Shown one piece after another: positions 16,070-24,305 of a DNA stretch of 64,000 nucleotides (within the stretch, counting starts at the first letter, position 1; every line of letters starts with the position of its first letter). The DNA is taken from the NCBI GenBank assembly GCA_029936425.1, contig JAPYSU010000002.1, positions 186,001-250,000 on the forward strand, given 5' to 3'. The notes under the pieces are model-generated. The model saw nothing but the letters and a program-made list of their open reading frames with translations, made no database searches and was not told the origin of the DNA. Made by a program: the position numbers and the translations under genes. Source of the stretch: Litorimonas sp. (GTDB taxonomy: Bacteria; Pseudomonadota; Alphaproteobacteria; Caulobacterales; Maricaulaceae).

Positions 16070-18028
16070 TCAGGCTTTATTCATTCGGTTTGCAATGAGG
16101 TCATCGACCACGTCCGGATCAGCAAGAGTCGAGGTATCACCTAAACTATCAAATTTATCTTCCGCGATCTTGCGTAAAATCCTCCGCATGATTTTGCCGG
16201 AGCGCGTTTTAGGAAGGCCCGGCGCAAACTGGATAAGGTCGGGCGATGCAATCGGGCCGATTTCAGAGCGGACATGTTTGACGAGGTCTTTACGCAGAGC
16301 TTCGTTCGTCTCGACACCGGAGACGCAGGTGACATAGGCATAAATCCCCTGCCCTTTAATCTCATGAGGGTAGCCGACCACTGCCGCTTCGGCCACGGCG
16401 TCGTGAGAGACGAGCGCGCTTTCCACCTCAGCGGTGCCCATTCGATGGCCGGAGACATTGATGACGTCATCCACCCGGCCTGTAATCCAGTAAAATCCGC
16501 CTGCATCTCGTTTACAACCATCACCTGTGAAATAGGTCCCGGGATAGGCCGAAAAATAGGTGTCGATAAAGCGCTGGTGATCGCCGTAAACCGTGCGCAT
16601 CTGGCCTGGCCAGCTTTCTTTGATAATCAAATTGCCTTCGGCTTCGCCTTCAAGCTCCTTACCTTCCGCATCCACAAGAGCAGGTTCAATCCCAAAAAAC
16701 GGTAAGGTCGCAGACCCCGGTTTCATCGGCGTGGTTCCCGGCAGCGGCACAATCATGGCACCGCCCGTTTCTGTTTGCCACCACGTATCGACAATTGGGC
16801 AGCGCCCCTCGCCAACGGTGTGAAAATACCATTCCCAGGCTTCGGGATTAATTGGCTCGCCCACCGTGCCCAGAACCCTGAGAGAGCTTCGGTCTGTGGC
16901 TTTCACCGGACCGTCCCCTTCCCGCATCAAGGCGCGAATAGCCGTCGGCGCCGTATAGAAAAGCGACACTTTATGCTTTTCGCAAACTTGCCAGAAACGC
17001 GACGCATCAGGATAGGTCGGAACCCCTTCAAACATCACCGTCGTCGCGCCATTGGCAAGCGGCCCATAGATAATATATGTATGACCTGTCACCCATCCGA
17101 CATCGGCCGTGCACCAATAGACATCGTCTTCTTTCAAATCAAACACGTGCTCATGGGTCAGAGCCGCCCAAACGAGATAGCCGCCCGTTGTATGGAGCAC
17201 ACCTTTCGGTTTTCCGGTCGATCCCGACGTGTAGAGAATAAAGAGCGGATCTTCGGCATTCATCGGCTCCGGCGCGCAGTCATCGGAAACATTTTTCACC
17301 GCCTCATGCAGCCAGACATCGCGGCCCTTGTCCCAGTTCACGTCACCGCCCGTCCGTCGGACACATAAAACCTTAGAGACAGGTTTGCCGGCTTTGGCCG
17401 CAATATCGCAAGCGGCGTCGCAATTGGCTTTCAGCGGAATGGATTTAGAGCCTCTCACCCCTTCGTCAGCGGTGATGACAACCGTACTGTCACAATCGGT
17501 TATGCGTCCGGCCAAAGCCTCAGGAGAGAAGCCGCCAAAAACCACAGAATGTACCGCCCCGATACGGGCGCAAGCGAGCATGGCAAATCCGGCTTCGGGG
17601 ATCATCGGCATATAAAGCGTCACCCGGTCGCCCTTTTTCACACCTAAGTCTTTCAGAACATTGGCGAGGCGGCACACCTCCAGATGAGCCTCGCGGTAGG
17701 TGAAAGTTTTGCTATCAGACGGCTCATCGCCTTCCCAGATAATGGCTGGCTTATCCCCGCGTGTGGCCAAGTGTCGGTCAAGACAGTTGGCGGTGACATT
17801 CAGCACGCCGTCCTCATACCATTTCACGGATAGATCGGCTTTGTCCCAGTTTACGTTTTTGACCTTTGTATAAGGCTCTATCCAGTCCAGACGCTGCCCC
17901 ATCTCGCCCCAAAAGCTTTCCGGATCTTCAATCGACGCCGCATACATAGACCCGTATTGCTCTGGCCCTATATTGGCTTTTCGACTAAAATCAGTTGGAA
18001 CGGGATAGGTCTTAACGTCGTCACTCAT
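16070..18028 (-). CDS. acs: Acetyl-CoA synthetase
   Basis: Acs activates acetate with ATP and CoA through an acetyl-adenylate intermediate. The 652-residue protein has the Acs N-terminal cap (SIEDPESFWGEMGQRLDWI), the P-loop-like ANL motif FILYTSGSTGKPKGVLHTTG and the core motif WWQTETGGAMIVPLPG. The C-terminal lysine motif LPKTRSGKIMRRILRK carries the acetylation-sensitive lysine. The start at 18028 (MSDDVKTYP) is preferred, with AAGGA 8 bases upstream. A longer in-frame start would extend further into the symporter gene. The ATG overlaps the symporter stop by 8 bases, so transport and activation are coupled. Confidence 0.96.
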   Translation of the reverse strand: MSDDVKTYPVPTDFSRKANIGPEQYGSMYAASIEDPESFWGEMGQRLDWIEPYTKVKNVNWDKADLSVKWYEDGVLNVTANCLDRHLATRGDKPAIIWEGDEPSDSKTFTYREAHLEVCRLANVLKDLGVKKGDRVTLYMPMIPEAGFAMLACARIGAVHSVVFGGFSPEALAGRITDCDSTVVITADEGVRGSKSIPLKANCDAACDIAAKAGKPVSKVLCVRRTGGDVNWDKGRDVWLHEAVKNVSDDCAPEPMNAEDPLFILYTSGSTGKPKGVLHTTGGYLVWAALTHEHVFDLKEDDVYWCTADVGWVTGHTYIIYGPLANGATTVMFEGVPTYPDASRFWQVCEKHKVSLFYTAPTAIRALMREGDGPVKATDRSSLRVLGTVGEPINPEAWEWYFHTVGEGRCPIVDTWWQTETGGAMIVPLPGTTPMKPGSATLPFFGIEPALVDAEGKELEGEAEGNLIIKESWPGQMRTVYGDHQRFIDTYFSAYPGTYFTGDGCKRDAGGFYWITGRVDDVINVSGHRMGTAEVESALVSHDAVAEAAVVGYPHEIKGQGIYAYVTCVSGVETNEALRKDLVKHVRSEIGPIASPDLIQFAPGLPKTRSGKIMRRILRKIAEDKFDSLGDTSTLADPDVVDDLIANRMNKA

Positions 18029-19778
18029 AAACTTTGTCCTTAACTGTACCGGGGATACGGATGTCATCTACGAGGATCTGGATAGCAAGCGGCGGCGGTG
18101 CTGTCACGAGAGACACAATCATGCCGACAGCCAGAGACACCCACATAAAGGCAAAGCCAATACCTTCCGGCGAAATACCGAACCACCATCCGGCCTCCGT
18201 CCCGCCCATGAATTTGAAATAACTAATATAAGACACAGTTGAAATCAGACCCGTCAACATCGCTGCAATCGCGCCTTCACGATTCATGCGTTTCCAGAAA
18301 ATCCCCAAAAAGATGATTGGAAAGAGCGAGGCTGCGGCAATCCCAAAGGCAAAGGCGACCACCTGCGCCACGAAAGGCAGGCTCGACGCAAAGGCCCCGA
18401 TCAATCCCGCCGCTACAACTGCGGCTGCGGCCGCGATTCTAGCTGCGAGCATTTCCTGTTTCTCGGTCATATCGGGCGTGAGGGTCCGCTTCAAAAGATC
18501 ATGCGAGACGGCAGAGCTGATGACCATAAGCAAGCCCGCTGCTGTCGAAAGCGCCGCGGCTAAACCGCCGGCCACAACCAGTCCAATAACCCATCCCGGC
18601 AGCTCCGCGATTTGCGGATTTGCCAGAACAAAAATATCCCGGTTGGGGTCAACTTCATTCTCTAGGCCGTCCGGTGCATTCGGCCCGCGATACTGCATAA
18701 TGCCGTCCTGATTTTTATCTTCGAAAGATAAGAGCCCTGTTTTCTCCCAGTCCTTATACCACGCCGGAACCGGCTTCCCGCCTTCGGATATTATTTCTGC
18801 CGCGCGCGCTTCGTAATCTTCTCCGTCCTGGATATAGGTCGCTTCATTCACCGTTTCGACAAAATTCATCCGGGCAAAGGCGCCGACAGCCGGCGCGGTG
18901 GTATAGAGCAGCGCAATAAAGACAAGCGCCCATCCGGCGGACTTTCGCGCCGCCCGAGCGGATTTGACTGTGAAAAACCTAATTATCACATGTGGTAGCC
19001 CGGCTGTGCCGAACATGAGAGCCGCCGTGATACAAAAGATGTCTATTTTGGATTTGGTCGTCGAGGTATATTCTGGAAAGCCGAGATCGGTTAAAACAGT
19101 ATTGAGTTTTTCGAGCATCGACACATCTGTCCCGACGGCATTGCCGACAAATCCTAATTGCGGCACAGCGTTTCCGGTAATGATCAGCGAAATAAATATC
19201 GCCGGAACTGTATAGGCAAATATCATCACGACATATTGTGCGACTTGCGTATAGGTGATGCCTTTCATGCCGCCCCATACGGCATAGACGAACACAATCG
19301 CGGATCCGATAAAAATACCAAGATTGAAATCGACGCCGAGGAAGCCGGAGAACGCCACACCGACGCCTTTCATCTGTCCGGCAATATAAGTGAAGCTCAC
19401 CATAAGAGCACAAATGACGGCAATGACGCGCGCCAGTTTTGAATAATATCTATCTCCGACAAAATCCGGCACGGTAAACTTTCCAAACTCCCGCAAATAG
19501 GGCGCGAGCAAAAGCGCCAAGAGGACATAGCCGCCTGTCCATCCCATCAAATAGACAGAGCCGCCATAGCCGAGAAAGGCAATTAATCCGGCCATAGACA
19601 AGAAGCTCGCCGCGCTCATCCAGTCCGCGCCCGTGGCCATGCCGTTCAAGGTCGGATGGACATCATGTCCGGCGACATAGAACTCATTGGTCGAGCCGGC
19701 CCGCGCCCAAATAGCTATGCCGATATAAATCCCGAAAGTCAGGATAACGAAAAAATAGGTCCAAAGGGTCTGATCCAT
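18021..19778 (-). CDS. Sodium:solute symporter, acetate-type large subunit
   Basis: This 585-residue SSS-family protein has about 13 predicted membrane helices and probably imports acetate or another short monocarboxylate with sodium. Characteristic pieces are STNEFYVAGHDVHPTLNGMA, TGADWMSAASFLSMAGLIAF and GGLAAALSTAAGLLMVISSA. A hydrophilic insert around residues 315 to 385 contains an EF-hand-like DKNQDGIMQYRG. The gene directly follows the DUF4212 subunit (4-base gap) and overlaps acs. This pairing is typical of the VC_2705-type symporter subfamily. Substrate is inferred from the acs neighbour. Confidence 0.88.
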   Translation of the reverse strand: MDQTLWTYFFVILTFGIYIGIAIWARAGSTNEFYVAGHDVHPTLNGMATGADWMSAASFLSMAGLIAFLGYGGSVYLMGWTGGYVLLALLLAPYLREFGKFTVPDFVGDRYYSKLARVIAVICALMVSFTYIAGQMKGVGVAFSGFLGVDFNLGIFIGSAIVFVYAVWGGMKGITYTQVAQYVVMIFAYTVPAIFISLIITGNAVPQLGFVGNAVGTDVSMLEKLNTVLTDLGFPEYTSTTKSKIDIFCITAALMFGTAGLPHVIIRFFTVKSARAARKSAGWALVFIALLYTTAPAVGAFARMNFVETVNEATYIQDGEDYEARAAEIISEGGKPVPAWYKDWEKTGLLSFEDKNQDGIMQYRGPNAPDGLENEVDPNRDIFVLANPQIAELPGWVIGLVVAGGLAAALSTAAGLLMVISSAVSHDLLKRTLTPDMTEKQEMLAARIAAAAAVVAAGLIGAFASSLPFVAQVVAFAFGIAAASLFPIIFLGIFWKRMNREGAIAAMLTGLISTVSYISYFKFMGGTEAGWWFGISPEGIGFAFMWVSLAVGMIVSLVTAPPPLAIQILVDDIRIPGTVKDKVYE

Positions 19779-19782
19779 GATC

Positions 19783-20046
19783 CTAGCCCTTGATTCCGTA
19801 TTTCCGCTCCAGCCGTGTCATCTGAATACAGTAAATAATAATCAAGAGAACGAAGATATAAATCGATCCGTTCTGCGCCATCCAAAACCCCAATGGCGCG
19901 CCCCCAACGGAAAAATTATCAAGCGCCTCACGGAACAAAATCCCAGCTCCGAATGATACCAGGAACCAGACCAATAAGAGCGTCACAGTGAGCTGTTTTG
20001 TGGCGCGCCAATAATGCGCGCGGTTTCTAATCTGTTCGTCACTCAT
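19783..20046 (-). CDS. DUF4212 symporter small subunit
   Basis: The 87-residue protein has two membrane helices (LTVTLLLVWFLVSFGAGILF and IYIFVLLIIIYCIQM). It ends with a basic LERKYGIKG tail. This is the DUF4212 family, the small subunit that accompanies VC_2705-type sodium:solute symporters. The start at 20046 (MSDEQIRN) is preferred because AGAGGGG lies about 7 bases upstream, over a TTG about 33 bases earlier. It is the first gene of the acetate operon, so its promoter should lie in the 161-base region up to 20207. Confidence 0.88.
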   Translation of the reverse strand: MSDEQIRNRAHYWRATKQLTVTLLLVWFLVSFGAGILFREALDNFSVGGAPLGFWMAQNGSIYIFVLLIIIYCIQMTRLERKYGIKG

Positions 20047-20207
20047 AAAGTTTCCCCTCTGTTTTGGGGAGTTTAGCAAGCGTGAACGAGATGGCTATGA
20101 GGAAATTATGTCTTAAGACTATTTATAATCCCGAAGCGAAGATTAGAAGACTTATCTAGTCATGCAGAAGCACGTCATTATGATACGGTACTTTTCCTAA
20201 TCCGATA

Positions 20208-22745
20208 CTATTCAGAACAGGTTTTTAAGTTGGGTTGATCTCTGGAAATGCGTTGTTCTGAAATCCAGTTACGTGTCTCCGTAACCTGTTGGGCTGAAAG
20301 ACCGATATATGTTGTAGGGTCTAATAAGTCATCAAGCTGACCTGAGAGCTTAGGGCCAATGAGGTTATCTTCCAGAAGTGCGGCTTTAAACGTTTTATCA
20401 CTTTCAAGGCTGAGATTTGCGGCATGCCTTACACGTTCTTCGGCCTGATGTCGGGGTATGTCTTCAGCCAGAAAAAATACCAGCCTTTGGGCCATGATCA
20501 TACCACCCGTTCGTTCCATATTTTCTCTCATCCGTTCGGGGCGGATTTCAAGACGTTGAATGAGTTTATTTACATCCTCCATCATTTCCATTCCGGTTTG
20601 CGCCAGACTTTCCAGCGACCGAATAGGACGTGAAGTGTTATCCCTCTCAAAATGGTTCACCATATCTTCAAGTAGGATGTCCGATTGGCCAGAAATTACA
20701 CGCCCATGATGTATCAACTGTTCTGATAGGCTCGGATTACGTTTATGCGGCATGGTACTACTACCTACAGCTGTTGTTCTGCGCTGTTCATAGACTTCTC
20801 CAATATCTGTCATCTGAAGGTGAAATATTTCATTTCCGATATTGGCATAAGACCGAGAGAGAACAGCCAGAATGGCAGCATATTCACCGAATTTGTCACG
20901 AGCGGCTCTATCATCGGCAGGAGCCGGTAAGCCCAATCCCAATAGTTCTGAAGTTCGCTTCTCAATTTCGTAACCATCTGGCCCCAGACCCAGATGTGTT
21001 CCAACGGCGCCTTTCAGTGTTCCGTGTCCTTTTAGTCTGTCTCGAAGGTCATATAGGCGGTCCATGTTCCTGCGATTGACCCCGGCCCAGCCCGTAACTT
21101 TCTTACCAAAAGTTATAGGCAAAGCGTGTTGGCCCAAAGTCCGCCCCATCATAGGCGTGTTTTTATGAGATTCTGCCAGACAGACAAGACTGTCCTCCAT
21201 TATCAGCATATGGCCAAGGAGAATGTCAATCGTATCTAATAGCTGCAGCGTCAGAACCGTGTCATAAATATCGACTGTGGTGACCCCATTATGAAGCGCA
21301 TTGGCCGCTTCCGGACTAAGGCTTTTCCGCCAAACATTTAAAAGTGCCACCATACGATGACGGACGAGTTCATATTCATTGGCAATTTCTTCGATAGGCG
21401 CATATTTGACATCCGCCTTTCTGGCAATCTCTGCTGCAGCAGAAGCCGAGATGATACCATATTCCGATTGAGCTTGAGCAATAGCGGCCTCAATTTCCAT
21501 CACAAGGTTATTGCGATTCACATCACCAAAGATATCACCTGCAGGTCGTGTCGGCGGCGTTTTCTCAGTCGTTAAGTCTTGCAACGTCAAAAGAAGTCCT
21601 CGGGCCATTGCCGCGCTCAAATCCTTTAACTCTGCACGGTTTATCTCGTCGGCGAATTCTACTGTGATGGCCGGTGCTTTATAAGTCTCAGAAAACCAAG
21701 TTTTCGCTGTCGGTAAATCCGGATTATGACTTGCGGATCGCGCGGGAACAGGTTTGTCCCATACGGCGTCTATATTGTTATGCCATCTTCGGGCAAAATT
21801 TTCAGGTTTTAAACCTGCATGATCCGGTTGTGTATAAATAACATTCCGGCGCGTCGCGTGAAAATCCAATAAGAGATAGGGCGTTATACCTGCCTTTACC
21901 CTTTGTTGGATTTGCCCCCTTACAGCTTGTGTTTCAGGTTGAGAGAACGGACCCCAATCTCGATTTAGATCCAGTCCATTGGCATTGTGTCGCCAATTTC
22001 CGTCTTTCACGCCGTCCGGGTTCATTTCCGGGACAATCAAAAATTCGAAATTGTCTAATTCGGTTTTATTCGACGAATTTTCGAACAATGCTGCGAGAAA
22101 AGATTTCAATCCTAATCGACCCGGGACTTCCGGTGGATGCTGTCCCCCGGTAATAACAATCAGAGGCGCGTTGGACTTACTGGAGCTTCGGGTCATTGAG
22201 ACTATCGGTTGGCCGCGTTCCGAACGACCAATTATCTCAAAATCCAAACCATTATCCGTTGCATAGTCGGTCCAGTAAGATGTTTTTTGAGGGATTGGTA
22301 TGACCTCTTGGGCTGCAATTCGGGTTTGGCCCTTTGGCACGGTAACCGTCAGCACAGCTTTCTGGCCCTCTTCATGTATATTTAGTGATGACTCCGGCAG
22401 AGGGTACCAAAGTCCATCAGGGTTCTGCATTTTGGGTTTATATCTATGCTCAGCATTTTCGTAATTCAGAGTAATAGATATTGTTTGTGGAACCTCTGTT
22501 TCTAAATCAAAAGCATACCAAGGACTGGGGTTTATAGGTGTGTTTTCTGGCAAGATCTGGATTTCAAAATTATCTTTTTCTAACCTGACACATTGACCCG
22601 CACGCGCTCCGTCAAAATCGGTCGTTAGTTTTGGAAAACCATCCTGACAGGATATAATCGGCTGAGCATATAATTGTTCAGCAGGAAAAATGCCTGTCAA
22701 TAAAATCCCGACGGACAAACATATTTTTTGACGAAGAGGCCTCAT
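20208..22745 (-). CDS. Secreted M14 zinc carboxypeptidase fused to an aspartase/fumarase-superfamily lyase
   Basis: One uninterrupted 845-residue frame joins two enzymes. An N-terminal signal peptide (ICLSVGILLTGIFPAEQLYA) is followed by a beta-rich segment (about 30 to 150). An M14 peptidase domain (about 155 to 395) then shows the zinc motif GGQHPPEVPG (His203, Glu206), NGLDLNRDW, the third ligand DFHATRR (His296) and the catalytic ITVEFADE (Glu363). From about 400 a complete class II lyase follows: DIFGDVNRNNLVMEIEAAIA, TTVDIYDT, GRTLGQHALPITFG and the signature GSSTMPHKRNP (about 661 to 671). The usual His of the THGQ motif is Leu. The ATG at 22745 overlaps the transporter stop (ATGA). 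The longer 55-residue extension is antisense-like overlap and rejected. Substrate unknown. Fumarate release in the periplasm is inferred. Confidence 0.85.
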   Translation of the reverse strand: MRPLRQKICLSVGILLTGIFPAEQLYAQPIISCQDGFPKLTTDFDGARAGQCVRLEKDNFEIQILPENTPINPSPWYAFDLETEVPQTISITLNYENAEHRYKPKMQNPDGLWYPLPESSLNIHEEGQKAVLTVTVPKGQTRIAAQEVIPIPQKTSYWTDYATDNGLDFEIIGRSERGQPIVSMTRSSSKSNAPLIVITGGQHPPEVPGRLGLKSFLAALFENSSNKTELDNFEFLIVPEMNPDGVKDGNWRHNANGLDLNRDWGPFSQPETQAVRGQIQQRVKAGITPYLLLDFHATRRNVIYTQPDHAGLKPENFARRWHNNIDAVWDKPVPARSASHNPDLPTAKTWFSETYKAPAITVEFADEINRAELKDLSAAMARGLLLTLQDLTTEKTPPTRPAGDIFGDVNRNNLVMEIEAAIAQAQSEYGIISASAAAEIARKADVKYAPIEEIANEYELVRHRMVALLNVWRKSLSPEAANALHNGVTTVDIYDTVLTLQLLDTIDILLGHMLIMEDSLVCLAESHKNTPMMGRTLGQHALPITFGKKVTGWAGVNRRNMDRLYDLRDRLKGHGTLKGAVGTHLGLGPDGYEIEKRTSELLGLGLPAPADDRAARDKFGEYAAILAVLSRSYANIGNEIFHLQMTDIGEVYEQRRTTAVGSSTMPHKRNPSLSEQLIHHGRVISGQSDILLEDMVNHFERDNTSRPIRSLESLAQTGMEMMEDVNKLIQRLEIRPERMRENMERTGGMIMAQRLVFFLAEDIPRHQAEERVRHAANLSLESDKTFKAALLEDNLIGPKLSGQLDDLLDPTTYIGLSAQQVTETRNWISEQRISRDQPNLKTCSE

Positions 22746-24205
22746 GAACCAAAAACAGCTGGGGCTAAATAGAGCGAAACAACGGTCAGGACGGCCACGC
22801 CGATTAGGTTTAAGACGATACCCGCTCGCATCATTCGAGGAATAGATACAGAACCTGAGCTGAAAACAATCGCATTTGGCGGGGTTGCGACAGGCAACAT
22901 AAAGGCGCAACTCGCAGCCAAAGTCACAGGGATAACGAAGACCAACGGATCTTGACCTGTTTCTACGGCAATAGCCGCCATGACCGGCAGGAAGGTCGCC
23001 GTCGTCGCCAGGTTGCTGGTTAGTTCTGTTAGGAATATGACCATGGCTGTTATAGCAATAATCAAGATAATAATATTCACGTCACCAAGCGGAACCAAAA
23101 GCTCACCAATCCACTGCGTTAATCCTGAACTTGTCATTGCAGTGGCTAAAGCAAGGCCTCCGCCAAAAAGTATCAAAACTCCCCAAGGCAGGCGTTTTGC
23201 ATCTTCCCACGTCATCAAATTCTCACCATCTTTCCCGCTCGGTATCAAAAATGCGGCAATCGCAGCCGCCATAGCTACTCCACTATCAGTCAGTTCCGAC
23301 ATACCTGTTAGACTAGCTAATGGCTTGCGGAATATCCAGCCGAGAACAAGCGCTGTAAAGATGAGAGCAATCCGGATTTCGGGTTGCGTGATTTTAGACA
23401 TGTTTCCACTCATAATACCAATTTGCGCTTTGGCCTCTTTAGTAGCTCGGAAATTCACCTTGAAGATAAATCGCGTGAGAGCAAGCCAGGTAAGAGGAAG
23501 CATGATCATTGATACAGGGACACCAATGAGCATCCATTTTCGAAAATCAATTTCAATATTATAAGTACTTTGCATGAAGCCGGCCATGAGGGCATTGGGC
23601 GGTGTCCCGACAAGAGTCGATATTCCTCCAAGTGTCGCGCCATAGGCAAGGCCAAGTAAAAGGGCCGTCTCAAAATCGGATCTTTCTCTCTCAGCCAGGT
23701 TTGGAATAGTGTCACGGATGACGACAATCACTGACATGGCGATAGGCAAAAGCATGAGTGTCGTGGAGGTGTTCGATATCCACATTGAAATGAATGCGCC
23801 TGCGGCCATGAAACCTGCAATCAGAGACTTTCCGTTCATTCCAAACATTTTAAATGTCTTAAGTGCTACCCGGCGGTGCAAACCGGATCTTTCGATTGCA
23901 ATTGCGATAACAAATCCCCCGAAAAATAAATAAATAATCGGGTGCGCGTAACTCGGTGCAGTTTCAGCAATAGGTAAAACTCCCAGTGACGGAAACAAGA
24001 CAAGAGGCAATAAAGCCGTCACGGCGACTGGGGCGGCTTCTGTTGCCCACCAAATCGCCATGAGAGCAGCCACTGCAGCAGTCATCGTTCCAGCTTCGGG
24101 GAGCCCAGCAGGCCTAAGAAAGATATAGATTAATATAGCCGCAACAATTCCGGCAAAGAGCCCAAGGGTTCGGTGACCGGGCAGTAACTTAGTTGAATGT
24201 CTCAT
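22742..24205 (-). CDS. DASS/SLC13-family dicarboxylate transporter
   Basis: The 487-residue membrane protein belongs to the divalent anion:sodium symporter (DASS, SLC13) family, which imports succinate, fumarate, malate and similar dicarboxylates. It has two repeated SNT-type motifs: MWISNTSTTLMLLPIAMSV in the N-terminal half and TSNLATTATFLPVMAAIAVE in the C-terminal half. These bind the substrate carboxylates. Other typical blocks are ATLGGISTLVGTPPNALMAG and LPVATPPNAIVFSSGSVSIP. It overlaps the fusion enzyme by 4 bases downstream and follows the TonB receptor after 100 bases. The context suggests it imports the product of the fusion enzyme. Confidence 0.92.
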   Translation of the reverse strand: MRHSTKLLPGHRTLGLFAGIVAAILIYIFLRPAGLPEAGTMTAAVAALMAIWWATEAAPVAVTALLPLVLFPSLGVLPIAETAPSYAHPIIYLFFGGFVIAIAIERSGLHRRVALKTFKMFGMNGKSLIAGFMAAGAFISMWISNTSTTLMLLPIAMSVIVVIRDTIPNLAERERSDFETALLLGLAYGATLGGISTLVGTPPNALMAGFMQSTYNIEIDFRKWMLIGVPVSMIMLPLTWLALTRFIFKVNFRATKEAKAQIGIMSGNMSKITQPEIRIALIFTALVLGWIFRKPLASLTGMSELTDSGVAMAAAIAAFLIPSGKDGENLMTWEDAKRLPWGVLILFGGGLALATAMTSSGLTQWIGELLVPLGDVNIIILIIAITAMVIFLTELTSNLATTATFLPVMAAIAVETGQDPLVFVIPVTLAASCAFMLPVATPPNAIVFSSGSVSIPRMMRAGIVLNLIGVAVLTVVSLYLAPAVFGS

Positions 24206-24258
24206 CGCACCATTTCAATTCTGAGTGAATTGGCTGCTGGTAAATACAAGCAGCCATA

Positions 24259-24283
24259 AGACTGATTTCAATTTCCTCAGTCT
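24259..24283. terminator. Hairpin between the TonB receptor and DASS genes
   Basis: AGACTGA and TCAGTCT form a perfect 7-bp inverted repeat with an 11-base loop in the 100-base gap after the receptor gene. It lacks a strong T run. It may be a weak terminator or processing site lowering transporter and enzyme expression relative to the receptor. Confidence 0.35.
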
Positions 24284-24305
24284 GACTCTTTGTGAAAATC
24301 TAACT

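Noticed and set aside
16274..17615. Plus-strand open frames within acs
   Set aside because: Antisense shadows of a clear gene with no recognisable domains.
22743..22910. Longer start for the fusion enzyme adding 55 residues
   Set aside because: The extension overlaps the transporter gene and lacks a signal peptide. The ATG at 22745 gives a signal peptide and an ATGA overlap.
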